Below are positions 9,423 to 18,568 of a stretch of DNA of 64,000 bases, piece after piece. The position numbers and the translations under genes were made by a program. Under the pieces are notes generated by a model. It saw only the letters and a list, made by a program, of their open reading frames with translations, was not told the DNA's origin and searched no databases. The stretch's first letter is position 1. Each line of letters begins with the position of its first letter. Source of the DNA: Microbacterium jejuense (GTDB taxonomy: Bacteria > Actinomycetota > Actinomycetes > Actinomycetales > Microbacteriaceae); NCBI RefSeq assembly GCF_019511665.1, contig NZ_JAEUAW010000004.1, positions 62,001-126,000 on the forward strand, in the 5' to 3' direction.

Positions 9423-10314
9423 TAAGCGCTGGTTCTGGGTGCTCGTGACAGCGATCGCGCCGATCGCGTGGGGGAGCGGCTATGTCGTGACGAGGCACCT
9501 GCTGCCCGCGGACGCGCCCCTGTGGGGCGGTGTGCTGCGGGCGCTGCCCGCGGGGCTGGTCGTGCTGCTGCTCGCGCGCCGGCTGCCGCAGGGCTCGTGG
9601 TGGTGGCGTTCGCTCGTGCTCGGCACGCTGAACGTGGGCGGGTTCTTCGTGCTCGTGTACGTGGCGGGGCAGCGCCTGCCGTCGAGTCTGGCTGCCACGC
9701 TGATGTCGGCGTCCGCCGCCTGCATGCTGCTGTTCGCGTGGCTGCTGCTGCACCGCAGGCCACGGCTCGCCGCAGCGGTGGGGGCGGCGGTGGGGCTCGC
9801 CGGTGTCGTCGTGATGCTGGGGTTCGACGCCGGCGGCGCGGACGTGTGGGGCGTCGTCGCGTCGCTCGGCGCGATGGTGGCCTCGTCCGTCGGGTTCGTG
9901 CTCACATCGCGCTGGGGAGCTGACGTGCCGGCGCTGCCGATGACGGCGTGGCAGCTGCTGGGCGGATCGATCGTGCTGCTGCCGGTGGCCGTGCTGATCG
10001 AGGGGGCTCCGCCGGCGCTCACGGCTCCGTCGGCACTCGGGTTCGCGTACCTCACCCTCGTGGCCACGGCGCTGGCCTACGTCGCCTGGTTCTCGGGGCT
10101 GCGCCGCCTGTCGCCGGGCGTGGTGGGGGTCGTCGGTCTTCTCAATCCCGTCACGGGGGTGGTACTGGGCGTCCTGGTCGCCGGAGAGGCGTTCGGTGTT
10201 CCCCAGGCCATCGGGGTGGCGCTCGTGCTGTCGGGGATCATGCTCGGCGCGGCACAGCCACGACCTGCCGAGCGATCCGCGATCGCTCCGCCGGTCGCGC
10301 AGTCTCGAACATAA
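9406..10314 (+). CDS. EamA/DMT-family transporter (RhaT/YdcZ-like exporter)
   Basis: 302 residues with about ten hydrophobic segments in two EamA repeats, beginning FWVLVTAIAPIAWGSGYVV and later FAYLTLVATALAYVAWFSGL, both standard landmarks. The proline in the PxxxGVVLG-like end (NPVTGVVLGVLVAGE) is also typical. It likely exports a metabolite or drug; the substrate is unknown. The start could be the ATG at 9406 or the GTG at 9415. If TAAGAT at 9397 is the -10, the message is essentially leaderless. Regulation by the divergent MarR protein is inferred. Confidence 0.87.
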   Translation: MSSVEDKRWFWVLVTAIAPIAWGSGYVVTRHLLPADAPLWGGVLRALPAGLVVLLLARRLPQGSWWWRSLVLGTLNVGGFFVLVYVAGQRLPSSLAATLMSASAACMLLFAWLLLHRRPRLAAAVGAAVGLAGVVVMLGFDAGGADVWGVVASLGAMVASSVGFVLTSRWGADVPALPMTAWQLLGGSIVLLPVAVLIEGAPPALTAPSALGFAYLTLVATALAYVAWFSGLRRLSPGVVGVVGLLNPVTGVVLGVLVAGEAFGVPQAIGVALVLSGIMLGAAQPRPAERSAIAPPVAQSRT

Positions 10315-10356
10315 TTGTCGGAAGCGCGAGGTATGGTCGTTCCCATCGATTGAAGT

Positions 10357-10376
10357 GCTAGAACATTTGTTCTAGC
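10357..10376 (+). promoter_or_regulatory. SOS (LexA) box upstream of the mutasome operon
   Basis: GCTAGAACATTTGTTCTAGC has 9-bp perfect arms and contains GAAC-N4-GTTC, the actinobacterial/Gram-positive LexA site. It lies 9 bp before the first mutasome start codon at 10385, so LexA would block transcription until DNA damage. Confidence 0.92.
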
Positions 10377-10384
10377 CTTGAGAG

Positions 10385-11155
10385 ATGGGGGCGACCGTGC
10401 AGCTCACTGCTCAGCGTTCTGTCCGGAGCGTGCAGGAGGCGGATTCCGAGAGGGATCCCGCCGTCGCCGTCGCGTCGCTGCGCGCCCAGCTCGAACGTGT
10501 GCAGGGCCGCCGACTGGACGCCCCCGTGCTGCCCGTGCTCCCGGCGCTGGCCTCTCTGCTGCCCGGCGGCGGGCTCCGCCCCGGTGCCGCGTACTCCCTT
10601 CCGCGCTCGACGTCGGTGCTCCTGGCGCTGCTCGCCCAGCCGTCGCAGTCCGGCTCGTGGTGCGGCGTGATCGGCATGCCGCGGCTCGGTGCCGAGGCCG
10701 CCGAGGGGCTGGGGGTCGATCTGTCGCGCCTCGTGCTCATTCCCGACCCAGGTGCCCGCTGGCTCGCGGTCACCGCGACGATCGCCGAGGTGCTGCCGGT
10801 GGTCGCCGTGCGGCCGTCGGGGCGCGCCGCCGACGGCGAGATCGCGCGTCTCGCCGCCCGGCTGCGCCATCGCGGCGCCGTGCTCCTCGTGCAGGGGCCG
10901 TGGCCGCAGGCCGAGGCGGTGCTCGAGGTCGGCGAGCCGGCGTGGCAGGGCGTGGGGCGCGGCCACGGGTATCTCTCCGGCCGCGAGGTGACGATCACCT
11001 CGTCGAGCCGGCGCTGGCCGCGGTCTCGACGGACGCGGGTGATGCTTCCGGATGCCTCGGGGCAGGTGTCCGCCGTCGCGGAGCGGATGCGGGCGGTCGA
11101 GCCCCTGCGCCGCGTCTCGGACGACGCCGTGCTCGCCAGGGCGGTGGGGACATGA
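10385..11155 (+). CDS. imuA': ImuA'-type recombinase-like protein of the DnaE2 mutasome
   Basis: 256 residues with a degenerate RecA-like core (LPGGGLRPGAAYSLP in the place of a P-loop region, AVLLVQGPWP in the Walker B position). It lacks a canonical GxxGxGKT motif. In mycobacteria ImuA' bridges ImuB and DnaE2 and is required for damage-induced mutagenesis. Position and SOS box support the call: it sits first in the operon, directly behind a LexA box, and overlaps the imuB start by 4 bp. Confidence 0.85.
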   Translation: MGATVQLTAQRSVRSVQEADSERDPAVAVASLRAQLERVQGRRLDAPVLPVLPALASLLPGGGLRPGAAYSLPRSTSVLLALLAQPSQSGSWCGVIGMPRLGAEAAEGLGVDLSRLVLIPDPGARWLAVTATIAEVLPVVAVRPSGRAADGEIARLAARLRHRGAVLLVQGPWPQAEAVLEVGEPAWQGVGRGHGYLSGREVTITSSSRRWPRSRRTRVMLPDASGQVSAVAERMRAVEPLRRVSDDAVLARAVGT

Positions 11156-12840
11156 CATCCCCGGTGCCCGTCCGGAGCCTCGTCCTGTGGTTCCCGGACT
11201 GGCCGGTCACCGCGATCGCCCGCGAGGCCGGCGCAGCGGGGACGCAGGGTGCGGCGGGGGTGCGGCATCCCATCGCCGTCGTCGAGCGCAATCTCGTCGT
11301 CGCGTGCTCGGCATCGGCGCGCGTCGAGGGGGTGCGGCGGGGGCAGCGCCGGCGCGATGCCCAGGCGCGCTGCCCGGGGCTCACGGTCGTCGCGGCCGAT
11401 GCGGCACGCGATCAGCGGGCGTTCGCGCCGGTGGTGGCGCTGATCGAAGAGCGCGCACCGGGGGTGCAGCTGGTGCGGCCCGGGCTGTGCGCGCTGCGCG
11501 CACGCGGCCCCGCCCGCTACTACGGCGGCGAGGCCGAGGCGGCGCGCATGCTGCTCGGAGCGCTGCGCGATCAGGGGCTCGAGGGAGTGCGGGCGGGGAT
11601 CGCCGACGGTCCCTTCACCGCGGAGCAGGCGGCGCGCGCCGGCACGAGCGCCGACGAGCCGGTGTTCGTGGTGCCGGCCGGGGGAGCGGCGGGATTCCTC
11701 GCGCCGCTGTCGATCGCGGTGCTCGACGCGGCGGCCGGCGGCGCGTCGGGCAAGGACGGCGCTGCCGATCTCGTGGGGCTGCTCGCGCGGCTGGGTGTGC
11801 AGACACTGGGCGGATTCGCCGAGATGCCTCCCGAACGCGTGCGCGAGCGGTTCGGCGAGCGGGGAGTGAGGCTTCGTGCGCTGGCCGCCGGACAGGATTC
11901 GCGACCCGTCGAGCCGCGCACGCCGCCGCCAGAGCTGCAGCGCGAGGTCGCGTTCGAGCCGCCGCTCGAGATCGCCGATCAGGTGGCGTTCGCGATGCGC
12001 GTCACCGCCGACGACTTCGTCGCAGGCCTCGGCGCCATCGACCTCGTGTGCACCGAGCTGCGGGTCGAGCTCGTCGGCGACCGGGGCGAGCGCAGTGAGC
12101 GGGTGTGGCTGCATCCCGGCTCCTTCGACGCGCCGGCGATCGTCGACCGCGTGCGCTGGCAGCTCGCCGAGGACGTGGGAGCGGGGGATGCCGGCGGCTC
12201 CGGCGGCTCCGCGACCGGCGGGCTGCGCAGCGGTGTGGCGCTGGTGCGGATCTCTCCCGAGGCGGTGGAGGCGGCATCCCATCACGCTCCGGCGCTGTTC
12301 GGCGGCGGTCCCGAGCAGCGCGTGCACCATGCGCTGTCGCGCGTGCAGGCGATGCTGGGGCATCGCGGAGTGCTCACGCCCGTGATCGGCGGCGGCCGGT
12401 GGCTGGCCGAGCGGCAGGTGCTCGTGCCGTGGGGCGACAAGGACGCGCGCGATCGGCGGTCCGGCGCGCGCGGTCCCGGTGTCACGGGTGCGGGCGGTCT
12501 TGCGGCGCAGCGCGCACGGCCGTGGCCCGGGAGCCTGCCCGATCCGCTGCCGACGACGGTGTTCGCCGACCCGGTGCCGGTCGACGTGCGGGCGCTCGGC
12601 GGCGAGCTGGTCGACGTCGACGAGCGGGGCATCGTGTCGGCGGTGCCCGCGTTCCTCGTCGAGAGCGGGCGGCGCCGGGCGATCGAGGCGTGGGCCGGGC
12701 CGTGGCCGGTGGTCGAGCGGGGATGGGATGCCGCACGCGCGCGTCGCGCGCATCGGTTCCAGGTCGTCGACGCCGATGGGGAAGCCTGGCTGCTCGTGTG
12801 CGAGGGCGACGCCTGGACCGCGGAGGCGACGTATGACTAG
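11152..12840 (+). CDS. imuB: ImuB, catalytically inactive Y-family polymerase adaptor
   Basis: 562 residues from the ATG at 11152, which overlaps the imuA' stop. Y-family fold is recognisable (RSLVLWFPDWPV at the N-terminus, RVEGVRRGQRRRDAQARCP, then the thumb with LLARLGVQTLGGFAEMP). The usual catalytic carboxylates are missing: the second acidic motif SxDE is replaced by CALRARGPARYYGG. Loss of catalysis with retained clamp and partner binding is the defining feature of ImuB, which recruits DnaE2 to the beta clamp for translesion synthesis. Confidence 0.9.
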   Translation: MTSPVPVRSLVLWFPDWPVTAIAREAGAAGTQGAAGVRHPIAVVERNLVVACSASARVEGVRRGQRRRDAQARCPGLTVVAADAARDQRAFAPVVALIEERAPGVQLVRPGLCALRARGPARYYGGEAEAARMLLGALRDQGLEGVRAGIADGPFTAEQAARAGTSADEPVFVVPAGGAAGFLAPLSIAVLDAAAGGASGKDGAADLVGLLARLGVQTLGGFAEMPPERVRERFGERGVRLRALAAGQDSRPVEPRTPPPELQREVAFEPPLEIADQVAFAMRVTADDFVAGLGAIDLVCTELRVELVGDRGERSERVWLHPGSFDAPAIVDRVRWQLAEDVGAGDAGGSGGSATGGLRSGVALVRISPEAVEAASHHAPALFGGGPEQRVHHALSRVQAMLGHRGVLTPVIGGGRWLAERQVLVPWGDKDARDRRSGARGPGVTGAGGLAAQRARPWPGSLPDPLPTTVFADPVPVDVRALGGELVDVDERGIVSAVPAFLVESGRRRAIEAWAGPWPVVERGWDAARARRAHRFQVVDADGEAWLLVCEGDAWTAEATYD

Positions 12841-12850
12841 GGGGCGCTTC

Positions 12851-12896
12851 CGGTCGTCGAGCGAGCGACCGACTCCCGAGACGAAACGCCTCGGGC
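12851..12896 (+). repeat. Partial copy of the GGTCGTTGAGCGAG repeat family
   Basis: CGGTCGTCGAGCGAGCG (12851-12867) and GAGACGAAACGC (12879-12890) resemble blocks of the repeat inserted in dnaE2. It fills the 81-bp space between imuB and dnaE2. Confidence 0.6.
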
Positions 12897-12921
12897 TGAC
12901 GGACGACGGCGGTGATTCCTG

Positions 12922-15900
12922 ATGGGCTTCAACAACCCCGGGGTGTCGTGGTCCGAGATGGAGCGCGTGCTGTCGGGCCGTCGCCGGCCGGGCGGCCCGC
13001 CGGTGGGCGCGGACGGCGGTGACAGCCCGGCGTGGTCGCACAAGCGGGGGCCGTACGTGGCGCCGCCGATCGAGCGGCCGGTCGACGCCATCCCGTACGC
13101 CGAGCTGCACGCGCATTCGTCGTACTCGTTCCTCGACGGGGCGTCGTCGCCCGAAGAGCTGGCGGAGGAGGCCGAGCGCCTGGGGCTGCACGCCCTGGCG
13201 GTGACCGACCACGACGGCTTCTACGGCATCGTGCGGTTCGCCGAGGCGGCCGAGGCGCTGCAGCTGAACACCGTGTTCGGAGCGGAGCTGTCGCTCGAGC
13301 TGCCGAAGCCCCAGAACGGCGAGGCCGATCCGGTGGGCGCGCACCTGCTGGTGCTCGCGCGCGGCGAGGAGGGGTACCACCGGCTGGCCGGCGCGATCAC
13401 GCACGCGCAGCTGCAGGGCGCCGAGAAGGGACGCCCGGTGTACGACCTCGACGAGCTGGCCGCGCAGGCGGACGGCCAGTGGGCGGTGCTCACCGGGTGC
13501 CGCAAGGGAGCGGTGCGGCGTGCGCTCGCGTCGGCGTCGGGAACGGCGGGGGCGGATGCCGCGGCCGCCGAGCTCGACCGGCTCGTGGCGCTGTTCGGCC
13601 GCGACAACGTGCACGTCGAGCTCATCGATCACGGCAATCCGCTCGACACGCGCGACAACGACGTGCTGGCGGGGCTCGCGCGAGAGCGGGGGCTGCCGCT
13701 GCTCGCGACGAACAACGTGCACTATGCCGCGCCGAAACGGCAGCTGCTGGCCGCGGCGGTCGCCGCCGTGCGCGCGAACCGAGGCCTCGACGAGCTCGAC
13801 GGCTGGCTCCCCTCCCACGCCGGCGCGCATCTGCGGTCGGGCGCCGAGATGGCGGAGCGGTTCGTGCGGTTCCCCGACGCCGTGGCGCGCACCGTGACGC
13901 TCGCCGATGAGCTCGCGTTCCCGCTGCGCAAGGCGAAGCCGGCGCTGCCGAAGCAGAAGGTGTCCGAGGGGCATACGCCGATGTCGTGGCTGCGCAAGCT
14001 CGTGTGGGACGCGGTGCCGCGCAAGTACCCGAACCTTCGGCCGGACGACCGCGACCGCATCGAACGCGAGCTCAGCGTCATCGAGATGAAGGACTTCCCT
14101 GGCTACTTCCTGATCGTCCACGGCATCGTGCAGTTCGCCCGCAGCCAGGGCATCCTCTGCCAGGGGCGCGGGTCGGCCGCCAACAGCGCCGTCTGCTACC
14201 TGCTCGACATCACGGCGGTCGATGCGATCGGCTACAAGCTGCCGTTCGAGCGGTTCCTGTCGAGCCTGCGCGAGGAGGAGCCCGACATCGACGTCGACTT
14301 CGACTCGGATCGCCGCGAAGAGGTCATCCAGTGGGTGTACCGGGAGTACGGGCGCGACCGGGCGGCGCAGGTCGCGAACGTGATCCAGTACCGGCCGAAG
14401 AACGCCGTGCGCGACATGGCGAAGGCGCTCGGCCACTCGCCGGGGCAGCAGGACGCGTGGTCGAAGCAGATAGAGGGCTGGGGTGCGCTGCTCGAGACCG
14501 GCGCCGGGCACGACATCCCCGACCAGGTGCTGGAGTTCGCCGGCGAGCTGCTGAAGGCGCCTCGGCATCTCGGCATCCATTCCGGCGGCATGGTGCTGAC
14601 CGACAGGCCGGTGGGAGAGGTCGTGCCGATCGAGCACGCCCGCATGGAGAACCGCACCGTGATCCAGTGGGACAAGGACGACGCCGCCTGGATGGGGCTG
14701 GTCAAGTTCGATCTGCTGGGACTCGGGATGCTGGCGGCCCTGCAGTACTGCTTCGACATGATCCGCGCCTCGACGGGCGAGGACTGGGAGCTGTCGACGA
14801 TCCCCAAAGAAGAGAAGGCGGTCTACGACATGCTGTGCCGCGCGGATGCGGTGGGCGTGTTCCAGGTGGAGTCGCGGGCGCAGATGGGGCTGCTGCCGCG
14901 TCTGCAGCCGCGCGAGTTCTACGACCTCGCGATCGAGATCGCGCTCATCCGCCCGGGGCCGATCCAGGGCGGCGCGGTGCACCCGTTCGTGCGCCGCAAG
15001 CTCGGCCAGGACCCGGTCACGTATCCGCACGAGAAGCTCAAGCCGGTGCTGGAGCGCACGCTCGGCATCCCGGTGTTCCAGGAGCAGCTCATGCAGATGG
15101 GCATGGTCATCGGCGGGCTGAACGGCGAGGACGCCGACCTGCTGCGACGGGCGATGGGCTCCAAGCGCGGGGTCGAGCGCATCGAGTCGCTGCGCGAGAA
15201 GCTCTACGACGGCATGGCAGAGAACGGTCTGGTCGGCGAGGAGGCCGACGCGATCTACGCCAAGATCCAGGCGTTCGCGAACTTCGGGTTCGCCGAGTCG
15301 CATTCGCTGTCGTTCGCGCTGCTCGTGTACGCGAGCTCGTGGATCAAGCTGCACTATCCGGGCGCGTTCCTCGCGGGGCTTCTGCGGGCGCAGCCGATGG
15401 GCTTCTACTCGCCGGCGACCCTCGTCGCCGACGCGCGCCGCCACGGCGTCGACGTGCGCCGCCCGGATCTGCACGCCTCGGGTGTCGAGGCGGTGCTGGA
15501 GCCCATCCGGTCGTTGAACGAGCGAGGAACGCGGTCGTTGAGCGAGCGAGGAACGCGGTCGTTGAGCGAGCCTGCGAGTCGAAACGCAGAGACGAAACGC
15601 GCCGAGCGCACGAACGGCCTCGGGTCGAGGTCTGCGGACGCCCACGGCGTTTCGTCTGCGGGCGCTGGAGCGCCCTCCGCTCAACGACCGGTTGCCGGGC
15701 TCGACTCATGCCTGCAGCGCGAGCAGCCGCCGGTCGGGACGTTCGACATCACCGAGCCGGACGAGTCGGCGGCGCACCGTCGCGACGGCGGGTTCGCGGT
15801 GCGGCTGGGGCTGGCGGGCGTCAAGGGCATCGGCGCGGGAGTGGCGCAGCGCATCGTGGCTGCGCGCGACGCCGGCGGGGAGTTCCGTGATCTGCGCGAC

Positions 15901-16497
15901 CTCGTGCGCCGTACTAGCATCACCGCCGCGCAGGTCGAGGCGCTCGCGACCGCGGGGGCGTTCGAGTGCCTCGGCATCAGCCGGCGCGAGGCGATCTGGC
16001 TGGCGGGATCGGCGGCGCAGGATCGCCCCGAATTCCTGCCCGACTCGCTCATCGCGGTGCAGCCGCCGCTGTTCCCCGACCCCACGAGCTACGAGCGGCT
16101 CGCCGCCGATCTGTGGGCGACGGGCATCTCGACCGACGACCATCCGCTGACCCACTACCGTTCCGGACTCGACGCCCGGGGAGTGCTGACCTCGCGCGAG
16201 CTGCGCACGTACGAGACCGGTCGCCGAGTCGAGGTGGCGGGGCTCGTGACGCACCGGCAGCGTCCGGCGACGGCATCCGGCATCACCTTCATCAACCTCG
16301 AAGACGAGCACGGTCTCGTCAACATCGTGTGCTCGATCGGCGTCTGGAACCGCTACCGACGCGTCGTCCGGGACTCTCCGGCGCTCATCGTCCGCGGCAT
16401 CCTGGAGCGATCGGTCGAAGGGGTGACCAACCTGGTCGCCGACGCCTTCGAAGATCTCCGCGTCGAGGTGCAGCATCGGGCGCGGGACTTCCGATGA
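12922..16497 (+). CDS. dnaE2: Error-prone DNA polymerase DnaE2
   Basis: 1191 residues. An N-terminal PHP domain (YAELHAHSSYSFLDG, ALAVTDHDGFYG) is followed by the C-family polymerase core with catalytic PDIDVDFD from about residue 454, then helix-hairpin-helix (VRLGLAGVKGIG) and a C-terminal OB domain (VEVAGLVTHRQRPATASG). It performs mutagenic lesion bypass with ImuA' and ImuB under SOS control. Residues about 862-924 are encoded by a repeat-family insertion in a linker before the helix-hairpin-helix, which keeps the frame and adds low-complexity R/S/E-rich sequence. The rest looks intact, so the enzyme is probably active. Confidence 0.93.
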   Translation: MGFNNPGVSWSEMERVLSGRRRPGGPPVGADGGDSPAWSHKRGPYVAPPIERPVDAIPYAELHAHSSYSFLDGASSPEELAEEAERLGLHALAVTDHDGFYGIVRFAEAAEALQLNTVFGAELSLELPKPQNGEADPVGAHLLVLARGEEGYHRLAGAITHAQLQGAEKGRPVYDLDELAAQADGQWAVLTGCRKGAVRRALASASGTAGADAAAAELDRLVALFGRDNVHVELIDHGNPLDTRDNDVLAGLARERGLPLLATNNVHYAAPKRQLLAAAVAAVRANRGLDELDGWLPSHAGAHLRSGAEMAERFVRFPDAVARTVTLADELAFPLRKAKPALPKQKVSEGHTPMSWLRKLVWDAVPRKYPNLRPDDRDRIERELSVIEMKDFPGYFLIVHGIVQFARSQGILCQGRGSAANSAVCYLLDITAVDAIGYKLPFERFLSSLREEEPDIDVDFDSDRREEVIQWVYREYGRDRAAQVANVIQYRPKNAVRDMAKALGHSPGQQDAWSKQIEGWGALLETGAGHDIPDQVLEFAGELLKAPRHLGIHSGGMVLTDRPVGEVVPIEHARMENRTVIQWDKDDAAWMGLVKFDLLGLGMLAALQYCFDMIRASTGEDWELSTIPKEEKAVYDMLCRADAVGVFQVESRAQMGLLPRLQPREFYDLAIEIALIRPGPIQGGAVHPFVRRKLGQDPVTYPHEKLKPVLERTLGIPVFQEQLMQMGMVIGGLNGEDADLLRRAMGSKRGVERIESLREKLYDGMAENGLVGEEADAIYAKIQAFANFGFAESHSLSFALLVYASSWIKLHYPGAFLAGLLRAQPMGFYSPATLVADARRHGVDVRRPDLHASGVEAVLEPIRSLNERGTRSLSERGTRSLSEPASRNAETKRAERTNGLGSRSADAHGVSSAGAGAPSAQRPVAGLDSCLQREQPPVGTFDITEPDESAAHRRDGGFAVRLGLAGVKGIGAGVAQRIVAARDAGGEFRDLRDLVRRTSITAAQVEALATAGAFECLGISRREAIWLAGSAAQDRPEFLPDSLIAVQPPLFPDPTSYERLAADLWATGISTDDHPLTHYRSGLDARGVLTSRELRTYETGRRVEVAGLVTHRQRPATASGITFINLEDEHGLVNIVCSIGVWNRYRRVVRDSPALIVRGILERSVEGVTNLVADAFEDLRVEVQHRARDFR
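15507..15691 (+). repeat. Repeat element inserted in frame in dnaE2
   Basis: About 185 bp. It opens with three tandem 24-bp units, each beginning GGTCGTTGA (15509, 15533, 15557), has two GA(G)xCGAAACGC blocks (15577-15600), and closes with GCTCAACGACCGG (15679-15691), the inverted copy of its start. The same ends occur at 23262-23379. It is translated as part of DnaE2. Confidence 0.8.
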
Positions 16498-16509
16498 GCC
16501 CGTCGCCGC

Positions 16510-16728
16510 TCAGCCCGCCGACGGCTCCTGCTCGTCGGTGATCGCGCCGGTCGGCTCCGCATCCTCGACGACATGGTGCACGCCGAGGTCGTCGGCGACC
16601 CGGCGGCCGGCATCCACGGCCTCCTCCCTGCTCGCGAAGCTCTGCGAGAGCTCGGGATGCCCCTCGACATGGTTCTCCCATTGCCCGCGGTTGGAGCGGG
16701 TCACGACGGGTGCCGTATCGGCGGTCAT
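16510..16728 (-). CDS. DUF2188 domain protein
   Basis: 72 residues. The pattern GQWENHVEGHPELSQSFASR followed by EEAVDAGRRVADDLGVHHVV matches the DUF2188 fold (short beta strands followed by an EA..GR helix). Function unknown; members are small soluble proteins often near stress genes. It is convergent with dnaE2 with 12 bp between stops and follows the next minus-strand gene by 28 bp, so the two are probably co-transcribed. Confidence 0.82.
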   Translation of the reverse strand: MTADTAPVVTRSNRGQWENHVEGHPELSQSFASREEAVDAGRRVADDLGVHHVVEDAEPTGAITDEQEPSAG

Positions 16729-16756
16729 GTGTCCTCCTTCGTCGTGGAGCGCAGGC

Positions 16757-17086
16757 TCAGAGATCGCCGTCCCAGGGGGACGGATCGGCGGGTTCGACGT
16801 CGAACGCCGCGGTCGGATGAAGGCGGCGCTGGATCGCGTTCAGCCGCGAGACGGCGGGGGCGTCGATCACCTCCTCGGCATCGGTCACGATCTGATGCGC
16901 CATCATCTGGCTCGCCGGACCGATCAGCAGCAGCACGCCGCCCACCGAGCCGTCGGCGTTCAGAGTCGGGATCGACACCGTCTCGGCTTCACCGACCTCG
17001 GCGAGCGCCTGGCACGTGGCCAACAGTGCAGCGGCGATATCGTCCCCGGTCACGAATTCGCTTCCTGCGTAGATCACCCTCTTCAC
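16757..17086 (-). CDS. Conserved hypothetical protein (109 aa)
   Basis: Begins MKRVIYAGSEFVTGDDIAAALL, then a stretch GGVLLLIGPASQMMAHQI resembling a beta strand with a small hydrophobic helix. No signal peptide or catalytic motif is evident. The composition and codon use match neighbouring genes, so it is likely real. It leads a two-gene unit with the DUF2188 gene. I do not recognise its family beyond a conserved actinobacterial look. Confidence 0.75.
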   Translation of the reverse strand: MKRVIYAGSEFVTGDDIAAALLATCQALAEVGEAETVSIPTLNADGSVGGVLLLIGPASQMMAHQIVTDAEEVIDAPAVSRLNAIQRRLHPTAAFDVEPADPSPWDGDL

Positions 17087-17185
17087 GTGGCCCTTTCTAC
17101 CCGCGCCACCCCCATCTGCGCCTTGGGGTTGCGGTCGCCGGACGAAGAAGGTACACCCCGAGTCGACGCTGCTACCGTCGCTGAC

Positions 17186-17770
17186 GTGATCCTCGACCCG
17201 ACCGCGTCCGCAGCGACCTTGAAGCGATACACGGAACCGTCGCCCGCGACGCCGTGGGCGGCGGTGACGTCGCTGTACTGCGAGGTCTTCACGGCTGAAC
17301 CCTACGGTGAGGACCCGCAGGATCTCGCCGAGATCTCGACGTGGGGGCCCGGCTTCCTCGCGACACCCGGCAGCGCCCTGGTCACCGCGAGCGACGCGGA
17401 GGGGCTGGTGGCCTTCGCGCTCGGCCGTCCGCTGTCATCGGACGAGGGGTGGCAACGGCTGCTCCGGCGAGCCCAGACCCCCGCGGCCGACGCGCTCGCC
17501 GACACGCACGGACCCGTCTTCATCGTGCAGGAGCTGGCGACGTCACCCCGCGCTCGCCGTCGCGGGATCGCCCGGGCGTGCCTCGAGCGGCTCGTGCCGC
17601 GGGAGGACGGGCTGCGCGCGGTGCTCGGAGTGTTCGCCGTCGCGACGGACGCGCTGGCCTTCTACGAGCGCCTGGGCTTCGGTTCCGTCGGCGGCGTCAC
17701 GGTGGCCGACGGACGTCGGCTGGAGCTGCTCGCTGCAGCAAGTGCGACTGCGGAGTTTCTTGTGGCATGA
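17186..17770 (+). CDS. GNAT family N-acetyltransferase
   Basis: 194 residues from the GTG at 17186; sequence upstream of it is the divergent promoter region. The acetyl-CoA loop is visible as ELATSPRARRRGIARACLERL (R/Q-x-x-G-x-G/A type), with the C-terminal ATDALAFYERLGFGSVGG typical of the last strand and helix. The substrate is unknown. It may be read with the peptidase gene 57 bp downstream. Confidence 0.85.
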   Translation: MILDPTASAATLKRYTEPSPATPWAAVTSLYCEVFTAEPYGEDPQDLAEISTWGPGFLATPGSALVTASDAEGLVAFALGRPLSSDEGWQRLLRRAQTPAADALADTHGPVFIVQELATSPRARRRGIARACLERLVPREDGLRAVLGVFAVATDALAFYERLGFGSVGGVTVADGRRLELLAAASATAEFLVA

Positions 17771-17827
17771 CACTCTCCGCCCCCGCTAGCGTGTGGCGCG
17801 GGGGACACCGAGAGACCGGGGGATGCG

Positions 17828-18568
17828 ATGGCGCACGTGGTGGCGACAGGTGCAGGCAAGGCGATGATGGAGCGCCGGAACGATCCGACGCACGAGTACA
17901 TCCTGAGATTGACCGGCAAGGAGCGTCCTCGGGTGCTGTTCGTCGGCACGGCGACCGGCGACGACGCCGCGTACGTCGTCAGCTTCTACACGACCTACGA
18001 CTCCGACAGGTGTGCACCGCATCACCTTCCGCTCTTCCACCGGGCGGTCGACGACCTCGCGGCGTATGTGAAGGGGTTCGACGTCATCCACGTGGGCGGC
18101 GGCAACACCGCGAACATGCTCGACGTCTGGAAGCGCCAGGGCCTCGACCGCATCATGCGCGAGATGTGGGAGGACCCTGCCTCGAACGTCGTCTTCACCG
18201 GTGGCAGCGCCGGTGGGATCTGCTGGTTCGAGGGCGGCACCACCGACAGCTACGGTCCCACGCTGCAGGTGCTCCCCGAGGGCCTCGGCTTCCTGTCGGG
18301 GAGCTTCTGCCCGCACTACGACGCCGAAGACCAGCGGCAGCCACTGTTCCATGCGGCGCTGCTGAGCGGCGAACTGTCGACGGGGTATGCCGTCGGCAAC
18401 CTGCAGTCGCTGCACTTCGAGGGCTCCGAGTTCGTCACGGCGGTGAGCCCGGTCGAAGATCCGCTGGCCTTGAAGGTCGAGGCCGTGGACGGCCGGATCG
18501 TCGAGACGCCGCTGCCCGCGCAGGTGCTCGCCGGAACCGGCCCGATCGTGAAGGGGCCGTCGTCGTGA
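17828..18568 (+). CDS. Peptidase S51 family protein (dipeptidase E-like)
   Basis: 246 residues. The catalytic Ser127 lies in the nucleophile elbow TGGSAGGIC; VIHVGGGNTANML (about 87-98) is the family glycine loop, and His163 in CPHYD fits the triad histidine. PepE-type members cleave Asp-X dipeptides in the cytoplasm; other S51 proteins are cyanophycinase-like. The stop overlaps the GTG of a C4-dicarboxylate/aspartate-type carrier by 4 bp, so release of aspartate and its transport are probably linked. Confidence 0.88.
   Translation: MAHVVATGAGKAMMERRNDPTHEYILRLTGKERPRVLFVGTATGDDAAYVVSFYTTYDSDRCAPHHLPLFHRAVDDLAAYVKGFDVIHVGGGNTANMLDVWKRQGLDRIMREMWEDPASNVVFTGGSAGGICWFEGGTTDSYGPTLQVLPEGLGFLSGSFCPHYDAEDQRQPLFHAALLSGELSTGYAVGNLQSLHFEGSEFVTAVSPVEDPLALKVEAVDGRIVETPLPAQVLAGTGPIVKGPSS

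Noticed and set aside
10411..15684. Very long open frame on the minus strand opposite imuA'-imuB-dnaE2
   Set aside because: It is a GC-skewed antisense shadow of three clear genes; its translation is Arg/His/Leu-rich with no domain.
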